Under the pieces are notes generated by a model, which did no database searches, was not told where the DNA came from, and worked only from the letters and a program-made list of their open reading frames with translations. From NCBI GenBank assembly GCA_903927615.1, contig CAIYNU010000093.1, positions 1 to 32,039 on the forward strand: a stretch of 32,039 bases of DNA, written 5' to 3'. A program made the translations under genes and the position numbers. The stretch is from an uncultured Rhodospirillales bacterium (GTDB lineage Bacteria; Pseudomonadota; Alphaproteobacteria; Azospirillales; Azospirillaceae). Shown here piece after piece: positions 20,279 through 30,548 of this stretch. Numbering within the stretch: the first letter of the stretch is position 1; every line of letters starts with the position of its first letter.

Positions 20279-21235
20279 ATGATTGGTATGCAGCCCAATG
20301 CGACCGGAACCTGGGATCTGTTCGCCACCACCCCCGAAGCCCAGCGAACCCAGGACGAATTGCTGCGCGCCCGGACCAAACTCGGCGTCTTTCTGGATCT
20401 GATCCCGGTCGGGCTGGTCATCCATCAGCGCCATGCCATCATCTTTGCCAATCTGGAGGCCGGAAATGTTATCGGAATTCCGCCGCATGAACTGATCGGA
20501 CACCACATTCTGGATTTCGTCGACCTCGAGGACAGTGAACTGATCCGCGATAGATTTAACCGGTGTTTCGATGACGCCCTCACCGTCCGCGCCCTGGAAG
20601 CCCGCCTGACCAGCACCGACGGGCAGAAGCGCGAGGTCCAACTCTCGATGAGCCCCTTGTTCTGGGACGGACTGCCGGTCATCAATATCGTGTTCAGCGA
20701 CATCACCCTGCTGAAAAAAAAAGAACATGAATTATTTATCCTGTCCACCACCGACAGTCTCACCGGGGCCTACAACCGCCGCTACTTTATGGATGCGGCG
20801 GCCCGGGAGTTCAAGCAGTTCCAGAGGCACCATACGCCGTTATCCCTGATGGTCATGGACATTGATTACTTCAAGCGGATCAACGACAATTTTGGTCATG
20901 CGGTCGGTGACGAAGCGATCAAGGCGTTCGTGGACGCCAGCCTCAGCAATCTGCGCCGGGAAGACGTGCTGGGACGGATGGGGGGCGAAGAGTTCGCGGT
21001 CCTGTTGCCTCAAACAAAATTGGAGAGCGCAACGGCCATCGCCGAACGGTTGCGACGCCAGGTCGCCAGCCTCGTCATTGACGCCAAGGGCGGGCAGGCC
21101 CGTTTCACCGTCAGCATCGGCGTCACTCAAGCCACGGCCAGCGACATCAGCATCGAAACCGGCTTGAACCGGGCCGACCGGGCACTCTACGAGGCCAAGG
21201 CCACCGGCCGCAACCGGGTCGTGGCGGAGCCCTGA
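20279..21235 (+). CDS. PAS-GGDEF diguanylate cyclase
   Basis: 318 aa from the ATG at 20279, preceded by GAGAGG at 5 nt; an in-frame TTG at 20252 lacks a site. An N-terminal PAS domain (about 30-150, LDLIPVGLVIHQRHAIIFAN...VFSDITLLKKKE) is followed by a GGDEF domain starting DSLTGAYNRRYFMDAA. The active-site signature is GGEEF in GRMGGEEFAVLL, with metal and GTP contacts in DIDYFKRINDNFGHAVGDEA. An RxxD inhibitory site (RRED) lies five residues before GGEEF, so product inhibition by c-di-GMP is likely. No transmembrane segment and no EAL domain. The last 49 bp overlap the 3' end of imuA on the other strand. Confidence 0.95.
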   Translation: MIGMQPNATGTWDLFATTPEAQRTQDELLRARTKLGVFLDLIPVGLVIHQRHAIIFANLEAGNVIGIPPHELIGHHILDFVDLEDSELIRDRFNRCFDDALTVRALEARLTSTDGQKREVQLSMSPLFWDGLPVINIVFSDITLLKKKEHELFILSTTDSLTGAYNRRYFMDAAAREFKQFQRHHTPLSLMVMDIDYFKRINDNFGHAVGDEAIKAFVDASLSNLRREDVLGRMGGEEFAVLLPQTKLESATAIAERLRRQVASLVIDAKGGQARFTVSIGVTQATASDISIETGLNRADRALYEAKATGRNRVVAEP

Positions 21236-22014
21236 GCCAAACCATGCGGCGTGGCGGTCTGCTGGCGTTCGGAAACAGCGGCACCCGATCCGGCCGCCGG
21301 CTGGAACCGTTCGCCGTTCCATTCCAGCAACCATTGTCCCGGCCGGCCGCCGCGACAGCGCACCAACTCGATTCGCCACCGCGGCAGCCCCAGCCCGAAA
21401 GTCCCGCCGCTGACCGCCGACGCCAGCCGCCAGCGGGTGACGGCGGCACTGGCCACAGGAAGCGGCGCCGGCCGCCTCAGCAGCAAACCGGTGACGCCCA
21501 CCCCTTCGGCGGCCAGTTGCAGCCGTCGCGACGCAACCATATCCAGGTCATCAACCTCGCCAAGCACCGCCGCCAGTTGACGATGGCGCAGCGCCTCCTC
21601 CATTGCCCACAGCACATCACGATCCCGACGCGCCGGCACCGGGATCAGGGCATCCGGCTTCAGCCCAAAGCCCAGCAACCCCGGCGGATACAGGTCGCGG
21701 CGGCGGGTCAGCCAGACCACCCGCCCGCCCTCGGCGACCAGCCGCCCCAACACCACCGCGGCAAAACCCACCGCGGCGCCATCGTCGCCGGCCGCAACCC
21801 CGGCGATCTCGTGGAGGCAACCCAGCGCCAGTCCGCCGCCGGGCAACCACTCATCCAGCGCCGCTGAGCCCAAGGATCGTACCGGTCCGCTTCCGCCACC
21901 CTCCAGTTGCCCGATTTTGGTCCGCAAGGCACGCAACACCGCAGCCTTGTCCGCCGGGCCCTCTCTTTTGCTTGCCGGTCCGTCTATTTGACTTGAAGGA
22001 AACGCGGGCGGCAT
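21187..22014 (-). CDS. imuA: ImuA-like SOS mutagenesis protein, orphan
   Basis: 275 aa. RecA/SulA-related fold of the ImuA family: [20 protein letters not shown] replaces the Walker A of RecA without a GKT, followed by [20 protein letters not shown] and [21 protein letters not shown]. In the usual imuA-imuB-dnaE2 operon ImuA supports ImuB and the error-prone polymerase DnaE2 in SOS translesion synthesis. Here neither partner follows: downstream on the same strand is only the 3' end of the convergent diguanylate cyclase, which the gene overlaps by 49 bp. AGGT lies 5 nt upstream of the ATG. A LexA site sits about 58 bp upstream. It may work with imuB-dnaE2 elsewhere or be a leftover. Confidence 0.85.
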   Translation of the reverse strand: MPPAFPSSQIDGPASKREGPADKAAVLRALRTKIGQLEGGGSGPVRSLGSAALDEWLPGGGLALGCLHEIAGVAAGDDGAAVGFAAVVLGRLVAEGGRVVWLTRRRDLYPPGLLGFGLKPDALIPVPARRDRDVLWAMEEALRHRQLAAVLGEVDDLDMVASRRLQLAAEGVGVTGLLLRRPAPLPVASAAVTRWRLASAVSGGTFGLGLPRWRIELVRCRGGRPGQWLLEWNGERFQPAAGSGAAVSERQQTATPHGLAQGSATTRLRPVALAS

Positions 22015-22071
22015 GGGACACCTGGACGGAGAGCGGAAGGATAGAGAGCGGACGCCGGACGAGGGTTTCCG

Positions 22072-22086
22072 GTTCTTGGTATGTTC
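22072..22086 (-). promoter_or_regulatory. LexA SOS box of the imuA gene
   Basis: GTTC-TTGGTAT-GTTC: an exact match to the alphaproteobacterial LexA consensus GTTC-N7-GTTC, 58-72 bp upstream of the imuA start. Because the neighbouring gene is an ImuA family member, the site is very likely functional and makes imuA DNA-damage inducible. Confidence 0.85.
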
Positions 22087-22181
22087 TGATCATACGCTTC
22101 GCGCCGGCCCGGTGTCAAGCGGCACCACCCCGCCGAGAGTCACCCCAGCGGCGAAACCGCGTCCTGCGGAGCGACTGTGCC

Positions 22182-22210
22182 TTGCGTGGCACCGGCGCCC
22201 GCCCTATAGT
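22182..22210 (+). promoter_or_regulatory. promoter of rpoZ-rel
   Basis: TTGCGT (22182-22187), exactly 17 nt, TATAGT (22205-22210), 30 bp before the rpoZ ATG. Spacing is ideal and the -10 is a 5/6 match. Confidence 0.6.
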
Positions 22211-22240
22211 CATTGGCTCATCCTACGGAGTTTGTTCGGC

Positions 22241-22666
22241 ATGGCTCGCGTTACCGTTGAAGATTGCGTCCTCCAGGGTCCCAACCGGTTTGAATTGGTG
22301 ATGATGGCGGCCCAGCGGGCACGGAGCGTTGCCGCGGGGGCGCCGTTGTCCATCGACCGGGACAATGACAAGAATCCGGTGGTTGCCTTGCGCGAGATCG
22401 CCGAAGTGACAATCTCGCTGGAGACTCTGCGCAACGAATTGATCCGGGGTCATCAGAAGCATTCGGAAGCCGACGAGCCCGAAGAGGAAATCGTCGAATT
22501 GATGGCCGGGGAACAGGCCTGGAGCCGGACCGGCAGCGATGTCGATGGCGAAGGGGATCTGGATGCCTTGATGGATGAAGGCGACGAAGACGCCGAAGAA
22601 CCCATTGATGGCGAAGTCGACGACCTGTCCGTAGTCGAATTCGACGGAGAACTGCCGCCGGTGTAA
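22241..22666 (+). CDS. rpoZ: RNA polymerase omega subunit
   Basis: 141 aa. It opens with the family sequence [24 protein letters not shown] and [17 protein letters not shown], the conserved region that clamps the beta-prime C-terminus. From about residue 80 it has a strongly acidic tail rich in Glu and Asp, longer than in E. coli (about 91 aa) but usual for alphaproteobacteria. CGGAG lies 10 nt upstream of the ATG. The gene directly precedes rel, the same order as rpoZ-spoT in E. coli; omega is part of a ppGpp-binding site on RNA polymerase in that species, so the pairing is functional. Confidence 0.97.
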   Translation: MARVTVEDCVLQGPNRFELVMMAAQRARSVAAGAPLSIDRDNDKNPVVALREIAEVTISLETLRNELIRGHQKHSEADEPEEEIVELMAGEQAWSRTGSDVDGEGDLDALMDEGDEDAEEPIDGEVDDLSVVEFDGELPPV

Positions 22667-22704
22667 GATCGGTGGGACCGGCGCGTTACAGGAGCCTTCG
22701 GCGA

Positions 22705-22747
22705 CCAGGGGCCTTTCCCCTGGACCCCACTGGGGCCGGGGGCCCCA
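22705..22747. repeat. double CCAGGGG/TGGGGCC hairpin between rpoZ and rel
   Basis: First stem CCAGGGG-N5-CCCCTGG (22705-22723), then TGGGGCC-N3-GGCCCCA (22731-22747). This is the same style of GC-rich hairpin, followed by a GACCCC run, as at 8821 and 30641. In this position it may reduce read-through from rpoZ into rel. Confidence 0.7.
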
Positions 22748-22781
22748 GGCCCCATGGTTCGGACAAATGGGGCGGGCAGTC

Positions 22782-24938
<2,157 letters not shown>

Positions 24939-24940
24939 GC

Positions 24941-24956
24941 CGACCGCCGGCGGTCG
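24941..24956. terminator. 16-bp perfect palindrome between convergent rel and chrA
   Basis: CGACCGCCGGCGGTCG is its own reverse complement and fills most of the 22-bp gap between two convergent stop codons. It could act as a bidirectional hairpin, but it has little room for a loop and no T tract. Confidence 0.35.
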
Positions 24957-24960
24957 TGGC

Positions 24961-26181
24961 CTATCGCGCCACCAGGGTCGTCACCACCGCGCCCAGCACC
25001 ACCACCAGCCAGGGCGGCACGCGCCAGACCATCAGCAAGACCAGCGCGCCCAGCCCGACGGCGAAATCGTCGCGGCTGAAAATGGCACTGGTCCAGACCG
25101 GCGTATACAGCGCCGCCCCGAGCAATCCCACCACCGCCGCATTGACGCCGTTCAGCACCGAGCGAACGGCGGTCCCATGCCGCAGACCTTGCCAGTACGG
25201 CAAGACCCCGACCACCAACAGCAAGGACGGCAGGAAAATCGCGACCAGGCAGATCACACCTCCCGCCCACCCCGCCGGCGGCGGTTCCATCACCGCACCA
25301 AGATAAGCCGCGAAGGTGAACAGCGGTCCCGGAACCGCCTGGGCCGCGCCATATCCGGCCAGGAACAGGTCGTTGCCAACCCAGCCGGGCGGAACCACTT
25401 CGGCCTGCAACAACGGCAGCACCACATGACCGCCGCCGAACACCAACGCCCCGGTCCGATAGAAGCTGTCCAGCAGCGCGATGATGTGATTGCCGGTGGC
25501 GTCGGCCAGCAGCGGCAAGCCCAACAGCAACACCAGGAACAGCCCCAGCGCGGCGGTCGACAGACCGCGTCCGAACGGCACCACGATAGGATCGGCCCGG
25601 TGTGCCGGAACCCCGGCGGCACACCACCGCCAGCCCACCAGCCCGCCCAGGGCAATGGCGCCGATTTGTCCCAGCGTCGACGGCACGGCCAGCGACACCA
25701 GCGCGGCACCGGCCGCCAGGGTCAGGCGCCCTCGGTCGGGGCACAGGCTGCGGGCCATGCCCCACACCGCCTGGGCGACCACGGCCACCGCGACAATTTT
25801 GAGGCCATGCAGCCAGGCGGCATCGCTCAGTGTTCGGGCGCCGGCCACGCCGTAGGCAAACAGTATGAGCGCCACCGCCGAAGGCAGGGTGAATCCAAGC
25901 CAGGCGGCCAGGGCTCCGGGCAAACCGGCCCGCAAAATGCCCACAGCCATCCCGACCTGACTGCTGGCGGGGCCGGGCAGGAATTGACACAGCGCCACGA
26001 TATCGGCATAGGCCGCCTCGTCAAGCCATCGCCGACGCGCCACGAACTCCGTCCGGAAAATGCCGAGATGGGCCACCGGACCGCCAAACGAGGTGCATCC
26101 CAACCTCAGGAACACCCAGAAAACCTCGAGTGCCGATTGAAACCGCCCCAGGGGCCGGGCTTCCACCGGATTATCGTTCAC
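24961..26181 (-). CDS. chrA: ChrA-type chromate transporter
   Basis: About 406 aa. Long-chain CHR-family membrane protein with two homologous halves and about ten hydrophobic helices. Half 1 has FLRLGCTSFGGPVAHLGIF, FVARRRWLD and QFLPGPASSQVGMAVG; half 2 has FYRTGALVFGGGHVVLPLL and QAVPGPLFTFAAYLGA. Members export chromate or related oxyanions; the substrate here is unproven and no chrB regulator is adjacent. Three in-frame GTG codons begin the frame at 15-nt intervals. The first (26196) overlaps the chemoreceptor stop as GTGA. The second (26181) has AAGGA 7 nt upstream and is preferred. Coupling to the chemoreceptor gene upstream is likely in either case. Confidence 0.9.
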   Translation of the reverse strand: MNDNPVEARPLGRFQSALEVFWVFLRLGCTSFGGPVAHLGIFRTEFVARRRWLDEAAYADIVALCQFLPGPASSQVGMAVGILRAGLPGALAAWLGFTLPSAVALILFAYGVAGARTLSDAAWLHGLKIVAVAVVAQAVWGMARSLCPDRGRLTLAAGAALVSLAVPSTLGQIGAIALGGLVGWRWCAAGVPAHRADPIVVPFGRGLSTAALGLFLVLLLGLPLLADATGNHIIALLDSFYRTGALVFGGGHVVLPLLQAEVVPPGWVGNDLFLAGYGAAQAVPGPLFTFAAYLGAVMEPPPAGWAGGVICLVAIFLPSLLLVVGVLPYWQGLRHGTAVRSVLNGVNAAVVGLLGAALYTPVWTSAIFSRDDFAVGLGALVLLMVWRVPPWLVVVLGAVVTTLVAR

Positions 26182-26192
26182 CGGATTGTCCT

Positions 26193-28091
26193 TCACCGGT
26201 CGATTTTAAACTGCGCGATGGTCGCCGTGGTCGCCTCGGAAAGCTGGCGCAAATCCACCAGCCTTTGGGAAATTTGCTCGCCGGCCTGGACGTTATGCTC
26301 ACCGATCCGGGCCAGGCTGTCGGCGGTGGCGTCGATTTCGAGGATGGCCGACTGCTGGGCCAGCATGGCTTCGGCAATGGTGCGGATCAAGCCGTCGGTT
26401 TCTACCACCCGCAGGTGAATGTCGTCGATCACCCGGCGGGCGGTTCCGGCCACCACCAGTCCGGCCTGAAGATCACGATTGGCGGCGTCGAGCAGCGCCA
26501 CGATCCGGGCGGCATAGTCCCCGGCCTGCCCGGTCAGCGCGCTGATCTGGTGGCCGATCGCCGCAAAGCCGTGGCCATGCTCGCCCAGGCGGGCCGCTTC
26601 CACCGCCGCGGTGGCGGCCAGCAGGTCCGTTTTGGTGACGATGTGGCCCAACGCCTGGGCCATCTGCGCGACGTTACGGCCGCCGGCGGTCAGCGCCTCG
26701 ACCAGATCGGCCAGTTCGGCAACGGTGATCTGGCCGCGATTGGCCAGACCGGTCGCCTGATCGGCGACGGCGCTGGCGGTGCCCGCGGTGCCGCTGACTC
26801 TGGTAATGACCTCCGCCGACTGGCGGATGGCCTCGCGCACCTGTTCCAGGGAACGCGCCTGTTCGGCCGCCCCGGCATTGACCTCGACCACCGCACCGCT
26901 GGCATCGCCGGCCGCCATCGCAACCTTGCCGGCATCGTTGCCGATGGTCACGAACGCCGCACACACCGAATCAAAGAGCTGATTCACCGCATGGCTGATG
27001 GTGGCGACAAAGCCCGTGCGCCCTTCGACCGGTGCGCGATTGCGGAAGTCGCCGTCCTGCGCCGCCAGTTGGATCAACTCGCCGATTTCCTCGGCGACGC
27101 GGGCGGCGGTCGCCATTTCGGCTATCGGCCGGGACACCTTCCGGCTGACCACAATCGCACACACAATCCCGAGGCCGATGGCGAACAGAGTCAGCACCCC
27201 GATCACCAGCTTGGCATGGGCTAGGTGATCACCGACCCTCTGGCTGATCTCCTCGGCGCGATCGGTCTGTAATTTACGCACGGCGTTGGAGGTCGAAGAA
27301 ATTTCCTTGCCGATGACTTCCATGGCTTCGTTGGTCAGCGTCTCCAACTGAAAGGCGACGGCCGCGGCCGCCTCAAAGCTGGCCGCAAAGTTTTCCGCCA
27401 GGGTGACGATCTCGGCAAGTCTGGCCTGACGGTCGGCCGGCTGACCCGCGCCGGCGTCCTTAAGCTGCTGAAGCTCCTTGACCTGCTGAAGGAAGGTCAG
27501 GGCCAGTTCATGTCCGCTCTGGTGCCAGCGTTCGGTGGAATGGGCCTCGAAGCGAATCACGTCGAGCCGACTCCGCATCAAGGTTTCCATCGGCACGGAA
27601 ATCGCCGCTTCCGCATGGGCCGCCTTGCCGAACTCATCCAGTCTGGTCCGGCAATGAAGGCCGATGGCATCGGTATCATTCAACATGGCGATCTTCTTCG
27701 TCCGCAAAGCCGCCGCCTGATCGAATCGGGCACGGAACGACGTCAACAGGGCCCGCAGCCGTTCCAGTCCCTGCCGCCGCTCGGCTGATGTGATCACCGC
27801 CAGCCCGTCTTCCAGTTCGTGTAGGGCCTCGCGATCCAGTTCATCAAGCCGCCCGAGCAACGAGTCGTCACCAGTTTCCAGATAGGTCTGAACATAGCGG
27901 CGGAACGACGCGGTGTTGCGGTCGGCCAACACCACCTTCAGGGTGCCCTCGGCGATCCGGCTCGATTCGGTAAACTCTTTGACCGTTTCATCGAAAGACA
28001 AATAACTGAGGCTGCCGACCCCCGCGAGCAGGACCAGGACCGACAGAAAGCCTCCCCAAATCCACCAGCGAACCTTACTGTCTTCCGACAC
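26193..28091 (-). CDS. methyl-accepting chemotaxis-like protein with altered signalling tip
   Basis: 632 aa from the GTG at 28091, which has GGAGG 6 nt upstream; an ATG 36 nt earlier lacks a site. TM1 8-30; a long all-helical periplasmic domain (31-293) like the helical-bimodular/CHASE3 class (FRRYVQTYLETGDDSLLGRLDELD); TM2 294-314; HAMP about 316-368; coiled-coil signalling domain 380-630. The hairpin tip reads TKTDLLAATAAVEAARLGE then HGHGFAAIGHQISALT. In ordinary receptors it is QTNLLALNAAIEAARAGE then GRGFAVVA.EVR. EAAR and GE are kept, but the LALN Asn and the EVR arm are changed. Coupling to CheA/CheW is therefore doubtful. No C-terminal CheR tether. Divergent from the Cache-HAMP/channel operon and upstream of chrA. 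Confidence 0.92.
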   Translation of the reverse strand: MSEDSKVRWWIWGGFLSVLVLLAGVGSLSYLSFDETVKEFTESSRIAEGTLKVVLADRNTASFRRYVQTYLETGDDSLLGRLDELDREALHELEDGLAVITSAERRQGLERLRALLTSFRARFDQAAALRTKKIAMLNDTDAIGLHCRTRLDEFGKAAHAEAAISVPMETLMRSRLDVIRFEAHSTERWHQSGHELALTFLQQVKELQQLKDAGAGQPADRQARLAEIVTLAENFAASFEAAAAVAFQLETLTNEAMEVIGKEISSTSNAVRKLQTDRAEEISQRVGDHLAHAKLVIGVLTLFAIGLGIVCAIVVSRKVSRPIAEMATAARVAEEIGELIQLAAQDGDFRNRAPVEGRTGFVATISHAVNQLFDSVCAAFVTIGNDAGKVAMAAGDASGAVVEVNAGAAEQARSLEQVREAIRQSAEVITRVSGTAGTASAVADQATGLANRGQITVAELADLVEALTAGGRNVAQMAQALGHIVTKTDLLAATAAVEAARLGEHGHGFAAIGHQISALTGQAGDYAARIVALLDAANRDLQAGLVVAGTARRVIDDIHLRVVETDGLIRTIAEAMLAQQSAILEIDATADSLARIGEHNVQAGEQISQRLVDLRQLSEATTATIAQFKIDR

Positions 28092-28160
28092 TTGACACCT
28101 CCGCCCTTTTTTCCGCAATAATCCCAAACCATGCCCTTAAAGCAAGAACGGTTTTCACCA

Positions 28161-28256
28161 GGGTGTCGTTTCATCAAGGTGTCGTTTCGTCGGGGTGTCG
28201 TTTCGTCGGGATGTCGTTTCGTCGGGATGTCGTTTCATCGGGGTGTCGTCCCGTCA
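28161..28256. repeat. six tandem copies of a 16-bp repeat
   Basis: Units start at 28161, 28177, 28193, 28209, 28225 and 28241; consensus GGGTGTCGTTTCGTCG, with one to four substitutions per copy and no spacer. It lies in the 250-bp region between the divergent chemoreceptor and the Cache-HAMP/channel operon, 70 bp from the former start and 86 bp from the latter. Possible roles: an array of regulator sites serving both promoters, or a variable-number tract that tunes them. Confidence 0.92.
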
Positions 28257-28341
28257 CCGGAACCAACCGCCAGATGACAAATCGATCACGGTCCCAGGAT
28301 GCCATCATGTTACCCGCACCGACGAGCCAGGATTGCCGATC

Positions 28342-29505
28342 ATGAAATTAAAGGTCATCGCGCCCGTTGCACTGGTCTTCAGTGTGGCACTGGTCCTGGT
28401 GTTCATCAGCGTGATCTCCTACCAGAATGCCCGAGAGACCGTCGATTGGGCCAAAGGCAAAGAATTGACCGGTCTGTCGGCGATGATCGAGGAGTTGCTG
28501 CGGGAGGAACAGCATCAGGCGGTCGCCGAAGCCGAGATGCTGGCGGCGCTGCCCCAGGTGGGGGAACTGGCGGCGAAAGGGGATCGCGACGGTCTGATCA
28601 AGATGTTGATGCCGGGCTACCGCAAGGAAGTGACCAAATACGGCATTGAATCCTCCGCCATTATCTTGCCGCCGGCAACAACCCTGCTGCGGTTACACGA
28701 TCCGGACAAGTTCGGCGACGACCAGAGTGTCAACCGGCCCATCTATGTCTTTGCCAACCAGACCCGCGAAGTCGAGTCGGGGCTGGAGATCAGTTCGGTT
28801 GCCGGCATCCGCGGCGTGGCGCCCATTTATAACGGCGATATCCATGTCGGCGCGCTGGAATGGGCGATCGGGCTGGAGCCCCTGGTGGCCGATCTGAAGA
28901 GTATTACCGGTGCCGAAGTCGCGGTCATGATTAAAGGCTCGGTCATTCCGGCGCAAAGCCACATCCGCGACAACCAGTCCCACACGCTCAAGGACTTCAT
29001 CGCCGCCCAGGCCACCGACTGGACCTACCTTTCCGGCGCCTTGCGCGAAACCGATGTCGATCAGGCCAACGAGGCGGCGGTCTCTACCCGCACCGTCGCC
29101 GGCATTGATGTCGGCGTGGTCAAGGTGCCGCTGTTCGACTTCAGCGGCCGGAATGTCGGTGTGGTTCTCGCGGTCAAGGAGATCAGCGCGTTCGGCCGCA
29201 CCCTCAAGGACACGCTGGTGCATCTCACCATGGCGGCCGGCATCGGTCTGCTCGTGACCGCGGGGGTCTCGTTACTGATCATTTCGGGGTTATTGCTGCG
29301 ACCGTTGGAGCGACTCGGCGCCCGGCTGAAAAGCCTGGCGGGCGGGGATTTTTCGACCAAGGTCGAAGCGGTGGCACGCCGTGACGAAATCGGGGTCCTG
29401 GCCGCCAGCATCGAATCCCTGCGTGTGGACCTGTTGCGGCGCTACCCGCCCGGATCGGCGCCGCCCCTGCCCGCGGCCGACCAGAACCAGGAGGTCGCCC
29501 GGTGA
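28342..29505 (+). CDS. double-Cache/HAMP membrane sensor lacking an output domain
   Basis: 387 aa from the ATG at 28342 (MKLKVIAPVALVF), with AGGA about 9 nt upstream; the frame is open further back but only through the tandem repeat. TM1 5-26; periplasmic region 27-292 of double-Cache type, resembling the dCache_3 sensors of chemoreceptors (LLRLHDPDKFGDD, ANQTREVESGLEIS, GIRGVAPIYNGDIHVGALEW); TM2 293-318; HAMP about 319-365 (RPLERLGARLKSLAGGDFS, DEIGVLAASIESL). Where a methyl-accepting or kinase domain should follow, the protein ends after about 20 Pro-rich residues. No frameshifted remnant is visible, because the next gene begins within the stop codon. It is translationally coupled (GTGA) to the pentameric channel gene, so the channel is the natural candidate for its output. 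Confidence 0.88.
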   Translation: MKLKVIAPVALVFSVALVLVFISVISYQNARETVDWAKGKELTGLSAMIEELLREEQHQAVAEAEMLAALPQVGELAAKGDRDGLIKMLMPGYRKEVTKYGIESSAIILPPATTLLRLHDPDKFGDDQSVNRPIYVFANQTREVESGLEISSVAGIRGVAPIYNGDIHVGALEWAIGLEPLVADLKSITGAEVAVMIKGSVIPAQSHIRDNQSHTLKDFIAAQATDWTYLSGALRETDVDQANEAAVSTRTVAGIDVGVVKVPLFDFSGRNVGVVLAVKEISAFGRTLKDTLVHLTMAAGIGLLVTAGVSLLIISGLLLRPLERLGARLKSLAGGDFSTKVEAVARRDEIGVLAASIESLRVDLLRRYPPGSAPPLPAADQNQEVAR

Positions 29506-30548
29506 GCCGGCGTCCGTGGCTGCCGGCGGCGCTGTTTGCCGGACTCGTGCTGTGGGCCTTGGCGCAACCGGTCCTGGCGGCCACCGGGGTGCCCGGGCCG
29601 CCGGCCGACGACGGCCTGCCGGCCCGGATTCAGCCGACCGTGACCATCGACCGGATTCCCGAAATCGATGAAAAAGACAGCCTGTTTAAGACGATGCTGA
29701 CCCTCAGCTATGTCTGGCATGACCATCGCCTGGCCTTTGACCACCGGGTGACCGGCCGCGATGTCTACGAATTCTTCAACGAGGCGGCCCAAGCCAAAAT
29801 CGCCACCATCTGGACGCCGAAAATCACCATCCTCAACAGCGCCGAAGTTCCGAGGATCATCGGCATCATTCTGGTGATCCATCACGACGGGACGGTTCAG
29901 ATTACGGAAAAAGTCGCGGCCAGCCTGGAGACCAGCTATTCCTTCGCCGACTTTCCGTTTGACCGGCAACAACTGGTCCTGCGCCTGGCGTCGTCCGAAT
30001 TCAGCCGGGAGGCGGTCCTGATCCGCGACGTGGCGGTGATCCCGAACCCGCGGCTGGCGATCAAGAACTGGCATGTGCTGCGCACCACCGCCGAACTCGG
30101 CGAAAGCACCAGCATCACCGGACGTCAGTTATCCACCTGCATGCTCACGGTTGAGGTAAAACGCAGTTCCTCGGTGGCCGTTACCCAGATCTTTTTGCCT
30201 TATCTGGCTATTATTTTCTTACCATTGATCTGCCTGTTTAATGTCGGCGCGTCAACGCCAACCCAATTGTTTACGGCACTGTTGGCCTTACTGACTTTGA
30301 ACTTCAAGGTTGTGCTGGAACAACCAACCATTATCAGCGTCAACAATTCGGTGGTCGACGCCATGTGGATGGGCTACTGCGTCATCGGCATCAATCTGAT
30401 GCTCGCCTTTACGGTGATGCGCGCCCGGCCGGCAGAAGCGCCGCCGCTTGGGGATGTGTATCAGGAATTGCGCAATTTCATCAAATGGGCCGTGCCCATC
30501 GCCTTTCTGGTGCTGGTGGTCGGTCGGGTGTTGCTGGCACAGAACTGA
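29502..30548 (+). CDS. pentameric ligand-gated ion channel (prokaryotic Cys-loop/Pro-loop family)
   Basis: 348 aa from a GTG that overlaps the sensor gene's stop. Signal peptide 1-27 (ending PVLA-ATG). Extracellular beta-sandwich domain about 45-222 with family marks LTLSYVWHDHRLAF, WTPKITILNS and the Pro-loop YSFADFPFDRQQLVLRL (Pro152), which takes the place of the disulfide Cys-loop of animal receptors. Four membrane helices: M1 226-247 (IFLPYLAIIFLPLICLF), M2 252-273 (TPTQLFTALLALLTLNF, pore-lining), M3 283-306, M4 325-346. It is thus related to GLIC, ELIC and nicotinic/GABA receptors. M2 lacks the N-terminal Glu that makes GLIC cation-selective, so ion preference cannot be called. It should sit in the inner membrane with its ligand domain in the periplasm, next to the coupled Cache sensor. 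Confidence 0.95.
   Translation: MSRRPWLPAALFAGLVLWALAQPVLAATGVPGPPADDGLPARIQPTVTIDRIPEIDEKDSLFKTMLTLSYVWHDHRLAFDHRVTGRDVYEFFNEAAQAKIATIWTPKITILNSAEVPRIIGIILVIHHDGTVQITEKVAASLETSYSFADFPFDRQQLVLRLASSEFSREAVLIRDVAVIPNPRLAIKNWHVLRTTAELGESTSITGRQLSTCMLTVEVKRSSSVAVTQIFLPYLAIIFLPLICLFNVGASTPTQLFTALLALLTLNFKVVLEQPTIISVNNSVVDAMWMGYCVIGINLMLAFTVMRARPAEAPPLGDVYQELRNFIKWAVPIAFLVLVVGRVLLAQN

Noticed and set aside
21244-22301. plus-strand frames between the cyclase and rpoZ
   Set aside because: Antisense to imuA; the minus frame shows clear ImuA motifs and a LexA box.
28161-28256. CRISPR-like array
   Set aside because: Units are 16 bp, contiguous, without spacers and with substitutions; no cas genes are present.
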